Shown: positions 24,764-33,366, numbered from the stretch's first letter. The stretch: DNA of 36,946 bases from Chloroflexota bacterium (GCA_030550295.1 JAUQPQ010000004.1:1-36946); one strand, 5' to 3'. Numbers and translations: made by a program. The notes: generated by a model not told the origin, from the sequence alone.

Positions 24764-25683
24764 TCAACCGGCGTTTCCTTGAAGGGTTGCGAAAGGTGGG
24801 GCCCATAAAATTCATGGAGCCCCTCTCTCACCACACCACATGGGGAGTTGGGGGATTCGCCGACGTTTTCATGATCGCTAGAAGCGAAGAGCAGCTGCGA
24901 TGGGCCTTTGTTTTGGCCCAGGAATATGGCGTGCCGTGCCTCGTCCTGGGGGCTGGCTCTAACATCTTGGTGGGCGACGAGGGGTTCCGGGGGCTAGTGA
25001 TAGAGAACAGGGCGGCCAAGGTGGTGGGCCCTTATCAAGATGGGAAGATCTGGGTGGTGAGGGCAGCAAGTGGAGCCCGTCTGGCTTCTTTGGCCAGGGG
25101 TTTGGCACGGTCTGGTTTTCAGGGGCTGGAGTGGGCCTGTGGCATTCCAGGCACCGTTGGCGGGGCAGTGGTCTACAACGCGGGGGCATACGGAGGGTGT
25201 CTGGCCGATGTCTTGACCAGGGCTTGGCTGGCCTCTGGCGATGGCCGGGTGTTAGAGTTAGGGGGAAAAGAGCTGTCCTTGGGGTACAGGGGCAGCGCCT
25301 TTACTAGGGGCGCAATCGCTGGGATGGCCATTCAGGCAGTAGAGGTGCAAGTATGGCCAGCCGAGGCCCCCGCCCTTGAGGCCAAGATCAAACAACTAGA
25401 GGCCCAGCGTCGTCAGGCCCAGCCGCGGGGACGCAACGCTGGCTCTGTCTTTAAGAACCCCCCAGATAGGCCAGCCTGGTGGTACGTTGAACAGGTGGGC
25501 CTAAAGGGATGGCGTATCGGTAACGCCTACATCTCCCAAAAGCACGCCAACTTCATCATCAACCTGGGAGGAGCCAAGGCTAGAGATATAAAGGCCCTCA
25601 TCGATTTGGCCCGCGAAAGGGTCAGGCGACAGTTCGGGTTAGAGCTAGAGCTGGAGGTGGCCTTGGTAGGGGAGGGGTTCTGA
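24760..25683 (+). CDS. murB: UDP-N-acetylenolpyruvoylglucosamine reductase
   Basis: A 307-residue FAD enzyme that reduces UDP-GlcNAc-enolpyruvate to UDP-MurNAc with NADPH. The FAD-binding part has HTTWGVGGFADVF, VLGAGSNILVGDEGFRGLVI, and WACGIPGTVGGAVVYNAGAYGG. The C-terminal substrate domain has YRGSAFTRG and AGSVFKNP with the catalytic Ser, followed by GLKGWRIGNAYISQKHANFIIN, which is typical of type II MurB. A Glu near the C-terminus lies in LELELEVALVGEGF. It overlaps murC by four bases, and its TGA shares one base with the ddl ATG. Confidence 0.95.
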   Translation: MINRRFLEGLRKVGPIKFMEPLSHHTTWGVGGFADVFMIARSEEQLRWAFVLAQEYGVPCLVLGAGSNILVGDEGFRGLVIENRAAKVVGPYQDGKIWVVRAASGARLASLARGLARSGFQGLEWACGIPGTVGGAVVYNAGAYGGCLADVLTRAWLASGDGRVLELGGKELSLGYRGSAFTRGAIAGMAIQAVEVQVWPAEAPALEAKIKQLEAQRRQAQPRGRNAGSVFKNPPDRPAWWYVEQVGLKGWRIGNAYISQKHANFIINLGGAKARDIKALIDLARERVRRQFGLELELEVALVGEGF

Positions 25684-26759
25684 TGATGGGGAGGCTTAGG
25701 GTGGCAGTGATCTTCGGTGGGCGCTCGGCCGAACATGAGGTCTCGGTGGTCTCAGCCCAAGGGGTAATGGAAGCCATGGACCGCTCCCGCTTCGCTCCTG
25801 TGCCCTTCGGCATAGCCAGGGAGGGGATCTGGTTGACGCCTGAGGAGACGCAGGAGGCCATGAGTTCTATACCCTATGCCACCTACCGGCCCTTACCTAG
25901 CCCCTCTTCGGAGCTGCCTCCTGTGCGTCCGGAGGTGTTGGAGGCGCTCCTCTCGTGCCAGGTGGCCTTCCCACTGGTGCACGGGCCCCATGGGGAGGAC
26001 GGGACCTTGCAGGGAATGTTGGAGCTTTTAGGCCTCCCCTATGTGGGGGCGGGAGTTGCTGCCAGCGCTGTGGGGATGGACAAGGCCCTTATGAAGGCCC
26101 TTTTCCGTCAGGCGGGCCTCCCTACTACCCGTTTCCTCGTCGTCACCAAGGCCAAGTGGCGGGAGGGCCCTTCTGAAGTAGCGGCTAAGGTTAGAAAGGA
26201 GGTGGGCCTTCCCTGTTTCGTTAAGCCCTCTGGCCTGGGCTCCAGCGTGGGGGTAAGCAAGGTGAAGGAATGGGCATCCTTGGCCCCGGCTCTAGAAGAG
26301 GCGCTCCTGTACGACGATAAGGCCCTAGTGGAGGAGGCAGTAGAGGGAAGGGAGATAGAGGTGGCAATTCTAGGCAACCACCAGCTGAGGGCCTCTCTAC
26401 CAGGAGAGATAATCCCCCATCGCGAGTTTTACGATTACGCGGCCAAATACCTGGAGGAGGGGACGAAACTTATAACGCCAGTGGCCCTACCTCCCCACAT
26501 AGAGGCCAAGGCCCAGGAGATGGCCATGGCTGCCTTCCGGGCCATAGACTGTGCGGGGATGGCCAGGGTCGACTTCTTCCTGGTGGGAGAGGAGCTCATC
26601 ATCAACGAAATAAATACTATACCTGGCTTCACCCCCATCAGCATGTACCCCAAATTGTGGGAGGCCTCTGGGCTCCCATACAGGGATCTCATTACCGAGC
26701 TTATTGACCTGGCCCTCCAGAGACATGAGGAGAAGAAAAGGCGGCGGTGGACGCCCTGA
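25683..26759 (+). CDS. ddl: D-alanine--D-alanine ligase
   Basis: A 358-residue ATP-grasp enzyme joining two D-Ala, the substrate of MurF. Marks are VIFGGRSAEHEVSVVSA, PLVHGPHGEDGTLQGMLELLGLPYVG, MDKALMKALFRQAGLP, CFVKPSGLGSSVGVSKV, VEEAVEGREIEVAILGN and INEINTIPGFTPISMYPKLW. The omega loop REFYDYAAKYLEEGT keeps the Tyr residues associated with D-Ala-D-Ala, and not D-Ala-D-lactate, specificity. The stop at 26759 lies 35 bases inside the ftsQ reading frame. Either of two adjacent ATGs (25683, 25686) may be the start. Confidence 0.95.
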   Translation: MMGRLRVAVIFGGRSAEHEVSVVSAQGVMEAMDRSRFAPVPFGIAREGIWLTPEETQEAMSSIPYATYRPLPSPSSELPPVRPEVLEALLSCQVAFPLVHGPHGEDGTLQGMLELLGLPYVGAGVAASAVGMDKALMKALFRQAGLPTTRFLVVTKAKWREGPSEVAAKVRKEVGLPCFVKPSGLGSSVGVSKVKEWASLAPALEEALLYDDKALVEEAVEGREIEVAILGNHQLRASLPGEIIPHREFYDYAAKYLEEGTKLITPVALPPHIEAKAQEMAMAAFRAIDCAGMARVDFFLVGEELIINEINTIPGFTPISMYPKLWEASGLPYRDLITELIDLALQRHEEKKRRRWTP

Positions 26760-27525
26760 CCCTTATTATTCCCCTGTAGAGGCCTACGTTCTTTTGCCAG
26801 AGGGAAGTATTACTGGCAAAAGACGGTTTTGGCTCTGGGTACTGCCCCTTGCTTTCCTTGCCATCTTCCTGGCCCTCTTCTTCTCCCCTCTGTTCCGCGT
26901 CCAAAGGATAAAAGTGGTAGGTGCCCAATCCCTCAGCCCTGACGAGGTCGCTGCCCTTGTAGGGATGGAGGGCCACACCATTATATTGCTGCCCCTCAAG
27001 GAGGCTGACGCTCGCCTTCGGTTGCTTCCCATGGTTCGGGACGTCACCATCCGTCTGCAGTGGCCCAACACCCTTCTCGTCAGGGTGGAGGAAAGGGAAC
27101 CTTGGGGATACTGGGTGAATGGGGGCCAGTCCTACGTGATAGACGAAGAGGGGGTAGTGCTTGAAGGAAAGGTGCCTTCCCTTGGCGCCCCAAGTATAAT
27201 TGACACAAGCCCTCCCCTCACCTTTCGACCTGGGGATCGTGTAGACTCCGATGCGGTGGTGATAGCCCATGTCGTTTTGGGTTGGGCACCGGTCAACGTG
27301 GGGGCCAAGGTCGTGGCTATCAAGTACAATGTGGCCCAGGGCCTTTCCCTTACCACCGACCAAGGCCTACAAGTAGTAATAGGCGATAGCAAGGGCCTGG
27401 ACTTTAAGTTAGAGGTGTGGCGATCTTTGGCCGAAGAGCTAGGAAACAAGGGGTTAGCAGGCAAAGTCTTGGACTTGCGCTTTGGGGCTCGTCCAGCCTT
27501 GCGTTATCATGAGGGCAAACAGTAG
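26725..27525 (+). CDS. ftsQ: Cell division protein FtsQ/DivIB
   Basis: A bitopic division protein of 266 residues. It has a basic Arg/Lys-rich cytoplasmic tail (MRRRKGGGGRPD), one membrane helix at about 35-55 (FWLWVLPLAFLAIFLALFF) and then a POTRA domain, VQRIKVVGAQSLSPDEVAAL, with the loop VRDVTIRLQWPNTLLVRVEEREPWGYW. The beta domain has SYVIDEEGVVLEG. FtsQ ties the FtsB-FtsL pair to the septum. The open frame begins at a TTG at 26704; the ATG at 26725 is preferred because it gives a normal basic N-terminus. It overlaps ddl by 35 bases, the longest overlap in the cluster. Confidence 0.87.
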   Translation: MRRRKGGGGRPDPYYSPVEAYVLLPEGSITGKRRFWLWVLPLAFLAIFLALFFSPLFRVQRIKVVGAQSLSPDEVAALVGMEGHTIILLPLKEADARLRLLPMVRDVTIRLQWPNTLLVRVEEREPWGYWVNGGQSYVIDEEGVVLEGKVPSLGAPSIIDTSPPLTFRPGDRVDSDAVVIAHVVLGWAPVNVGAKVVAIKYNVAQGLSLTTDQGLQVVIGDSKGLDFKLEVWRSLAEELGNKGLAGKVLDLRFGARPALRYHEGKQ

Positions 27526-27534
27526 GACAGGGCT

Positions 27535-28764
27535 ATGGCACGGGCGGAAGTAATAGGGGGCATAGACATAGGCAGTCACAAGATATGCACCCTCCTTGCC
27601 GAGGCCACACCGGAAGGGCACTTGCGTATCCTGGGCGTGGGAGTGGAACCGGCTCGAGGCATCCGCAAAGGCCTCATCGATAACATCCAGCAGGCTACCG
27701 AAGCGATATCGGCCTCGGTGGAGAAGGCAGAACGGGCCAGTGGCAACCGTATGCCCCCAGCAGTGGTGAACGTGAGCGGTCAGCATCTCTCCTCCCTGAA
27801 CCACAAGGGGGTGGCCACTCTCACAGGAGGACAGCATCTCATTCAGCCTCAGGATGTGCAAAGGGCCATGGAGGATGCCCGCTCGGTGAGCATCCCCTCA
27901 GACCGAGAGCTTTTACATGTTATCCCCCGGGGGTTCCTTCTGGACGGGCAGAACCCAGTCTCAGATCCTGTGGGCATGTATGGCCAGAGGCTAGATGTGG
28001 AGGCCCACTTGGTCACTGCCAATGCTACGGCCGTGCAGAACTTGGCGCGCTGCTTAGATAAGGCAGGAGTACGCGTAGTCGCCCTAGTCGCCGCCCCCTT
28101 AGCCTCTGCTGAAGCAGTATTGGAGGACGAAGAGAAAAGGCAAGGGGTAGTGGTGGTAGACATAGGAGGTGGTACAACCGATGTGGCCGTGTTCTTGGAC
28201 GGCAGCCCCTACTACACCGCCTCTTTGCCAGTGGGCGGCTACAACTTCACCCACGACCTAGTCTACGGACTGCGCGTCCCCTTTTCTGTGGCCGAGGAGC
28301 TCAAGGTCTCCCATGGGGCAGCCTTGGTGAGCCGGGTCAACCAAGATGACGCAGTAGAGGTGGAGTCCTTTGGTGGGCACCGACGCAAGTTGATACCGCG
28401 GAAGGAGATAGTGAGGATCCTTCAGGCCAGGGCGGAAGAGGTGCTGGAGATGGTCTATTCAGAGGTGAAGCGGGCCCAGTTCGACGTGATGCTAGCGGCG
28501 GGCCTCGTCCTTACTGGAGGTGTGGCCAGCTTACCCGGCCTTGACGAGCTAGCAGAACAACTACTAGGGATCCCAGTGCGGGTGGGGTTCCCTAAAGGAG
28601 TACATGGGATGGCCGATGTGGTGGGCACTCCGGCCTTTGCTACAGGGGTAGGGCTTCTGCGTTGGGGTCTTACCCTAGAGGGCTTACGTTACCGCCCTAT
28701 TCGCCAGGGCTCCTCTATCTGGGGCCGCATCACGAACTGGTTGAAGCTTCTTATTCCGCAATAG
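27535..28764 (+). CDS. ftsA: Cell division protein FtsA
   Basis: A 409-residue actin-fold ATPase that tethers FtsZ to the membrane. Actin-family phosphate and adenosine motifs are seen: IGGIDIGSHKICTLLAE, VVVDIGGGTTDVAVF and LVLTGGVASLPGLDELAEQ. The 1C subdomain is present (GGQHLIQPQDVQRAMEDARS). The C-terminus ends in SIWGRITNWLKLLIPQ, an amphipathic helix of the kind FtsA uses as a membrane anchor. It follows ftsQ after nine bases and is followed by ftsZ after nine bases, the standard order. Confidence 0.95.
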   Translation: MARAEVIGGIDIGSHKICTLLAEATPEGHLRILGVGVEPARGIRKGLIDNIQQATEAISASVEKAERASGNRMPPAVVNVSGQHLSSLNHKGVATLTGGQHLIQPQDVQRAMEDARSVSIPSDRELLHVIPRGFLLDGQNPVSDPVGMYGQRLDVEAHLVTANATAVQNLARCLDKAGVRVVALVAAPLASAEAVLEDEEKRQGVVVVDIGGGTTDVAVFLDGSPYYTASLPVGGYNFTHDLVYGLRVPFSVAEELKVSHGAALVSRVNQDDAVEVESFGGHRRKLIPRKEIVRILQARAEEVLEMVYSEVKRAQFDVMLAAGLVLTGGVASLPGLDELAEQLLGIPVRVGFPKGVHGMADVVGTPAFATGVGLLRWGLTLEGLRYRPIRQGSSIWGRITNWLKLLIPQ

Positions 28765-28773
28765 GAGGGGGCC

Positions 28774-29859
28774 ATGACCAGGAGTGGCATGCAGAAGGTA
28801 GAAATGGACGGCCTGCCGTCCATTAAAGTTGTAGGGGTGGGAGGGGGAGGATGCAACACCCTCAATCGCATGATCCGCGTAGGAGTAAAGGGCGCTGAGT
28901 TTATCGCTATCAACACCGATGCCCAGGCCCTTGCCCACTGTGAGGCATCCATCAAGCTGCGCATAGGGGACCGCCTCACTAAGGGCCTTGGGGTGGGAGG
29001 CGATCCTGAGAAGGGACGCCAGGCGGCGGAGGAGTCCCTGGAGGAAGTGAAGGAAGTCCTAAAAGGGGCCGACATGGTCTTCATCACCGCTGGCATGGGG
29101 GGTGGGACAGGGACTGGGGCTTCCCCCCTCATCGCCCAGGTGGCCAAGAATCTGGGGGCACTTACCGTGGCTGTGGTCACCCGTCCCTTCTCCTTCGAGG
29201 GGATGCGGCGGCGGCGCAACGCCGATATGGGCATCTCTCAACTCCAGGAAGAGGTGGACACCCTTATCGTAATACCCAACGACCGCCTATTGGCAGTCTG
29301 CGACCCCAAGACCACCGTGAGGGAAGCCTTTTTAATGGCCGATGAGATTTTGCGTCAGGGGATCCAAGGGATCGTCGACCTCATCGTAGTCCCTGGGGAG
29401 ATCAACCTCGACTTCGCCGATGTGAGGCGCATAATGGCCAACACCGGTACTGCCCTTATGTCCATAGGCTATGGGCGTGGCGACAACCGGGCAGTGGAGG
29501 CAGCGAAAGCCGCTATCCATAGCCCCCTTCTAGACGTAAGCGTTCACGGGGCTAAGGGGATCCTCTACAATATGGCCTCCTCAGGTGATCTGTCCATAGA
29601 AGAGCTGAACATGGCAGGGCAAGTCATCGCCGAGGTGGCCGACCCAGAGGCCGAAATCATCTTTGGCAACTCTATCGACCCCACCTTAGAAGATCAGGTC
29701 CGCATCACCCTTATCGCTGTCGGCTTCCCTTCTGGGCCGGCACATAACAGGGAGGCCTTGCCCCAAAGAGACCTGCAGCACCTCCCCCAAGAAGGCCAGG
29801 GGGAGCTATGGGATACTGACCTCCCATCCTTCCTGCGCCGCCATACCCAACTCCGGTAA
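28774..29859 (+). CDS. ftsZ: Cell division protein FtsZ
   Basis: A 361-residue tubulin-like GTPase forming the division ring. The N-terminal nucleotide site VVGVGGGGCNTLNRM, the tubulin signature GGGTGTGAS (from residue 109), the T7 synergy loop LIVVPGEINLDFADVRRIM and the C-terminal domain are complete. The globular core ends near residue 318; a linker of only about 30 residues leads to the conserved tail peptide DLPSFLRR (349-356), which binds FtsA. GGAGGG precedes the ATG at a good distance. It is the last gene of the dcw run. A 144-bp gap follows with no clear terminator, then nrdR. Confidence 0.97.
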   Translation: MTRSGMQKVEMDGLPSIKVVGVGGGGCNTLNRMIRVGVKGAEFIAINTDAQALAHCEASIKLRIGDRLTKGLGVGGDPEKGRQAAEESLEEVKEVLKGADMVFITAGMGGGTGTGASPLIAQVAKNLGALTVAVVTRPFSFEGMRRRRNADMGISQLQEEVDTLIVIPNDRLLAVCDPKTTVREAFLMADEILRQGIQGIVDLIVVPGEINLDFADVRRIMANTGTALMSIGYGRGDNRAVEAAKAAIHSPLLDVSVHGAKGILYNMASSGDLSIEELNMAGQVIAEVADPEAEIIFGNSIDPTLEDQVRITLIAVGFPSGPAHNREALPQRDLQHLPQEGQGELWDTDLPSFLRRHTQLR

Positions 29860-29903
29860 CCTACCCTACCCCATCGCCCCCAAAAAGAGGGCCACTAACC
29901 CCC

Positions 29904-29936
29904 CTTTCCACATCCCTGTGGACAAGGTGTGGATAT
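29904..29936. promoter_or_regulatory. Cluster of three DnaA-box-like sites upstream of nrdR
   Basis: TGTGGACAA (29917-29925) and TGTGGATAT (29928-29936) are direct repeats 11 bp apart, separated by GG just as in the pair at 13808-13827. A third, inverted site (CTTTCCACA, 29904-29912) makes a TCCACA-N4-TGTGGA palindrome with the first. They sit directly upstream of the NrdR boxes. In E. coli, DnaA is known to act at the nrdAB promoter, so the location makes sense, but binding here is inference. Confidence 0.5.
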
Positions 29937-29937
29937 G

Positions 29938-29984
29938 CCACAAGATATTGGGTTTGGGGGGTTGACAAGGTCAAGATATTGTGG
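29938..29984. promoter_or_regulatory. Tandem NrdR boxes (autoregulatory operator)
   Basis: Two near-palindromic sites, CCACAAGATATTGGGT (29938-29953) and GGTCAAGATATTGTGG (29969-29984), share the core CAAGATATTG. The cores start exactly 31 bp apart (29941 and 29972), the three-turn spacing known for paired NrdR boxes, and each resembles the consensus ACACwATATwwTGTGT. The second box lies between the -35 and -10 of the nrdR promoter, so binding should block transcription. Confidence 0.85.
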
Positions 29985-29990
29985 TAGAGT
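29962..29990 (+). promoter_or_regulatory. nrdR promoter
   Basis: A perfect -35, TTGACA (29962-29967), is followed after 17 bp by TAGAGT (29985-29990), a fair -10. Transcription should start near 29997, only about seven bases before the nrdR ATG at 30004, so the message would be nearly leaderless. No ribosome binding site is visible there, which agrees. Confidence 0.75.
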
Positions 29991-30003
29991 TTTTACGTCT
30001 GGG

Positions 30004-30573
30004 ATGGAGTGTCCGTTCTGTGGGCATGGGGAATCGCGGGTAGTGGACTCGCGGCCGACGGTTGGTGGGGTGAGGAGGCGTCGCGAGTGTGTGGGGTGTG
30101 GTCGTCGTTTCACCACCATGGAGAGGGTAGAGCTAGAGGATGTCATGGTGGTGAAGAAGGATGGTCGGCGGGAGCCGTTCTCGCGGGAGAAGATCCTTGC
30201 TGGGGTTCGCAAGGCATGTGAGAAGCGTCCCATACCTACCGGCGCTCTGGAAGAGCTGGTGGAGCGGGTAGAACGGGAAGTCTACTCCTTGGGCAAGGCC
30301 GAGGTGCCGACGAGCTACATAGGTGATTTGGTGATGGATGGGCTTAGACAGCTGGACCGCATCGCTTATATCAGGTTCGCTAGTGTGTACCGGGCCTTCG
30401 CCGATGTGGACGAGTTGGAGCGTGAGTTAGAGGCCCTCAAGGCTGGTTGGCCTCGGCCTGATGTGCCCCCGGGACAGCTGGTGTTACTGCCTGAGGTAAA
30501 GGCCGCCTCAAGGTTGTCGGGACGTGGTGCGGCATCTTCGTGGAGCAGGCGGCGACGGGTTAGTAGGGGCTAA
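30004..30573 (+). CDS. nrdR: Transcriptional repressor NrdR
   Basis: A 189-residue zinc-finger/ATP-cone repressor of ribonucleotide reductase genes. The zinc ribbon is MECPFCGH with Cys3 and Cys6, then RRRRECVGCGRRFTTMER with Cys29 and Cys32. The ATP-cone follows (VVKKDGRREPFSREKILAGVRKAC, then IGDLVMDGLRQLDRIAYIRFASVYRAF). The family is about 150-160 residues; here a basic tail of about 35 residues (ending SSWSRRRRVSRG) is added. The open frame runs upstream to 29929, but the ATG at 30004 gives the canonical start and lies just after the promoter. It controls itself through the boxes at 29938-29984, and the reductase gene 69 bases downstream is probably co-transcribed. Confidence 0.95.
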   Translation: MECPFCGHGESRVVDSRPTVGGVRRRRECVGCGRRFTTMERVELEDVMVVKKDGRREPFSREKILAGVRKACEKRPIPTGALEELVERVEREVYSLGKAEVPTSYIGDLVMDGLRQLDRIAYIRFASVYRAFADVDELERELEALKAGWPRPDVPPGQLVLLPEVKAASRLSGRGAASSWSRRRRVSRG

Positions 30574-30602
30574 GGGGCCATGGCGTTGGGACGGGGCCTT
30601 TT

Positions 30603-30619
30603 TTCAGCTTCAGGCTGAA
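30603..30619 (+). other. Small hairpin between nrdR and nrdJ
   Basis: TTCAGC-N5-GCTGAA can form a six-pair stem, placed 11 bases before GGGAGG (30631-30636), the ribosome binding site of the reductase. It is preceded by six T residues but not followed by any, so it is not a standard terminator. It may slow or adjust expression between nrdR and the reductase; this is weak. Confidence 0.25.
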
Positions 30620-30642
30620 CTTCTTGTTGGGGGAGGTCTAAG

Positions 30643-33366
30643 ATGATAGAGGTAAGCTCAGACCAGTCGCTTCGCATCTCTCGCTTCTTCACGCGGCCAG
30701 GGGTAGACCCTTTCCAGGAGGTAGAGTGGGAGGAGCGTAACGCCGTCATTGAGGGCCCCGATGGCAAGCCCGTATTCCAGCAAGAAGGGGTGGAGTTTCC
30801 GGCCTTTTGGAGCCAACATGCTACCAACGTTGTCGCCTCTAAGTACTTCCGTGGCCAGCTAGGTACGCCCCAAAGGGAACGCTCGGTACGTCAGCTCATC
30901 TCGAGGGTGGTGGATACCATTACTTGCTGGGGCAGAGATGGAGGATATTTCGCCACTGAGGAGGAGGCGGAGACCTTCCGCCAGGAGCTTAAGTACCTTC
31001 TTTTGCACCAAATGGCTGCCTTCAACTCCCCTGTTTACTTCAACGTGGGTATAGAAGAGAGGCCCCAGTGCTCGGCCTGTTTCATCCTCTCGGTAGAAGA
31101 CAATATGGAGTCCATACTGGATTGGTACAAGACAGAGGGGAAGATTTTCAAAGGCGGCTCGGGATCTGGGATCAACCTCTCCTCCCTTAGGTCATCCAAG
31201 GAACCCCTCTCCTCTGGGGGCATGGCCTCTGGGCCTGTCTCCTTTATGCGGGGCGCCGATGCCATCGCTGGCACCATCAAGTCAGGTGGGAAGACGCGCC
31301 GGGCGGCCAAGATGGTAATCCTCAACGTGGACCACCCTGACATTGAGGAGTTCATCTGGTGCAAGGCGAAGGAGGAGCGCAAGGCGCGTGCCCTAGCCCA
31401 GGCCGGCTGGGATTCCTCTTTAGACTCTGACCTTTGGATATCCATCCAGTACCAGAACGCCAATAACTCGGTGCGCGTGACCGATGATTTCATGCGCGCT
31501 GTCATAGAAGACCGGGAGTGGCATACGCGCTATGTCACTACGGGCCAAATATGCTCCACCTACAGGGCACGCGACCTTTTGCGACAGATGGCACAGGCCG
31601 CTTGGGAGTGCGCTGACCCAGGCATCCAGTACGACACCACCATCAACGACTGGCATACATGTCCTAACTCGGGGCGCATCAATGCTAGCAACCCCTGCTC
31701 CGAATACATGCACTTGGACGACTCGGCCTGTAACCTGGCCTCCCTCAACCTCCTCAAGTTCCTGCGGGAAGACTATACCTTTGACGTTGAGGCCTTCAAG
31801 CGGGCAGTGGAGGTAATGATCACCGCCCAAGAGATCATCGTGGACAATGCCTCCTATCCTACCGATAAGATTGCGCGCAATGCCCACAACTATCGCCAGT
31901 TGGGGCTGGGCTACACCAACTTGGGGGCCTTGCTCATGACCCTCGGCTTGCCTTACGACTCAGAACAGGGGCGAGCGTATGGGGCGGCCGTAACTGCCCT
32001 CATGAGTGGCTATGCCTACGCCGTCTCGGCCCGCATCGCTGCCCGCCTGGGCCCCTTCCCAGGGTATGAGGCCAACCGGGAGCCCATGTTGAGAGTGATA
32101 AGCAAGCACCGAGAACACGCCTACCGTATCTATGAGCTGGGCCGCTACGGTCGCCTGGCCTCGGAGCCCGAACTTGGGGAGCCGGAATGGGCAGCCCAAG
32201 TACCGGGCCTTTTGGAGCTAGTGGCCGCTGCCCGCCAAAGCTGGGACGAAGCTCTTGCCCTAGGTAAGGCTCACGGCTACCGCAATGCCCAGGTGACCGT
32301 AATCGCCCCCACGGGGACGATCAGCTTCATGATGGACTGCGATACCACTGGCATTGAGCCCGAGCTGGCCCTGGTGAAATACAAGCTCCTGGTAGGGGGA
32401 GGGATGATGCGGCTGGTGAACCGGGCCGTTCCCAGGGCCCTGCAGCGGCTAGGCTACTCGCGCGACCAAATAGAGGCGATAGTGGCCTACGTAGAGGCCC
32501 ACGGCACCATGGAGGGTGCTCCTCACTTGCGAGAGGAACACTTGCCTGTCTTCGACTGCGCCTTCAAGGCGCCAGAGGGCCAACGTTTCGTCCACTGGAT
32601 GGGCCACATTCGCATGATGGGCGCCGTCCAGCCCTTTATCTCTGGCGCCATCTCCAAGACGGTCAACTTGCCCGAAGATGCCACGGTGGAGGATGTGGAG
32701 CAGGCCTTCGTTGAGGGATGGCGACATGGGCTAAAGGCCCTCTCCATCTACCGCAACGGTAGCAAGACCACCCAGGTGTTGGTGACCGAGCTCCAGGAGG
32801 AGAGGCCAAAGCCAGTGCGCCGTCGCCTGCCTGATACCCGTCAGTCCCTCACCCATAAGTTTGCGGTGGGAGGTCACGAGGGCTACATCACCGTAGGCCT
32901 GTATGAGGACGGCTTCCCTGGTGAGATCTTCATCACCATGGCCAAGGAGGGCTCCACCCTCTCCGGCATGGCCGATGCCTTTGCAACGGCCATCTCCTTG
33001 GCCCTCCAGTATGGGGTGCCCTTGCGCGACCTGGTCTACAAGTTCAGCCACATGCGCTTCGAGCCTTCTGGGCCCACTGGCAACCCAGAGATCCCCATAG
33101 CCCAGAGCATAGTAGACTATATCTTCCGGTGGCTCGGTTCCCAGTTCCTCTCGGACGAGGAGAAAGCAGAGCTGGGCATCGTCACCCCAGAGGTTCGAGA
33201 GAAGCTTGCCCGCCTCCAGCCTAAGCAGCTCCCCTTGCTGGAGGTAGCAAGGAATGGCCCCGCCCGTGACGATGCCCCACCCTGCCCCAGCTGTGGCTGT
33301 ATCATGGTGCGCCGGGGCGCCTGCTACTGCTGCGATAACTGTGGCACCACCACCGGCTGCAGCTAG
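30643..33366 (+). CDS. nrdJ: Adenosylcobalamin-dependent (class II) ribonucleoside-diphosphate reductase, long form
   Basis: A 907-residue reductase making deoxyribonucleotides using a radical from coenzyme B12. The active site is ASNPCSEYMHLDDSACNLAS: Asn350, thiyl-radical Cys352, Glu354, and redox Cys363, paired with Cys146 in CSACFIL. FKGGSGSGINLSSLRSS and VIAPTGTISFMMDCDTTGIEPE are typical of B12-dependent enzymes. Near the C-terminus is a domain (SLTHKFAVGGHEGYITVGLY to GSTLSGMADAFATAIS) shared with the second reductase. The end is a Cys-rich tail, CPSCGC to CYCCDNCG, which serves as a metal-binding redox arm. No N-terminal ATP-cone is obvious. GGGAGG lies six bases before the ATG. It is probably in one transcript with nrdR and is followed by a terminator. 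Confidence 0.94.
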   Translation: MIEVSSDQSLRISRFFTRPGVDPFQEVEWEERNAVIEGPDGKPVFQQEGVEFPAFWSQHATNVVASKYFRGQLGTPQRERSVRQLISRVVDTITCWGRDGGYFATEEEAETFRQELKYLLLHQMAAFNSPVYFNVGIEERPQCSACFILSVEDNMESILDWYKTEGKIFKGGSGSGINLSSLRSSKEPLSSGGMASGPVSFMRGADAIAGTIKSGGKTRRAAKMVILNVDHPDIEEFIWCKAKEERKARALAQAGWDSSLDSDLWISIQYQNANNSVRVTDDFMRAVIEDREWHTRYVTTGQICSTYRARDLLRQMAQAAWECADPGIQYDTTINDWHTCPNSGRINASNPCSEYMHLDDSACNLASLNLLKFLREDYTFDVEAFKRAVEVMITAQEIIVDNASYPTDKIARNAHNYRQLGLGYTNLGALLMTLGLPYDSEQGRAYGAAVTALMSGYAYAVSARIAARLGPFPGYEANREPMLRVISKHREHAYRIYELGRYGRLASEPELGEPEWAAQVPGLLELVAAARQSWDEALALGKAHGYRNAQVTVIAPTGTISFMMDCDTTGIEPELALVKYKLLVGGGMMRLVNRAVPRALQRLGYSRDQIEAIVAYVEAHGTMEGAPHLREEHLPVFDCAFKAPEGQRFVHWMGHIRMMGAVQPFISGAISKTVNLPEDATVEDVEQAFVEGWRHGLKALSIYRNGSKTTQVLVTELQEERPKPVRRRLPDTRQSLTHKFAVGGHEGYITVGLYEDGFPGEIFITMAKEGSTLSGMADAFATAISLALQYGVPLRDLVYKFSHMRFEPSGPTGNPEIPIAQSIVDYIFRWLGSQFLSDEEKAELGIVTPEVREKLARLQPKQLPLLEVARNGPARDDAPPCPSCGCIMVRRGACYCCDNCGTTTGCS

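Noticed and set aside
29929..30003. Upstream in-frame ATG at 29929 as the nrdR start
   Set aside because: It lies before the promoter and inside the NrdR and DnaA-like sites; the protein from 30004 starts with the canonical MECPFC zinc motif.
30570..30602. Terminator between nrdR and nrdJ formed by the AAGGGGCC and GGGGCCTTTTTT segments
   Set aside because: The two G-rich segments are direct, not inverted; only a bulged AAGG-GGCC/GGCC-TT pairing is possible, so co-transcription is more likely.
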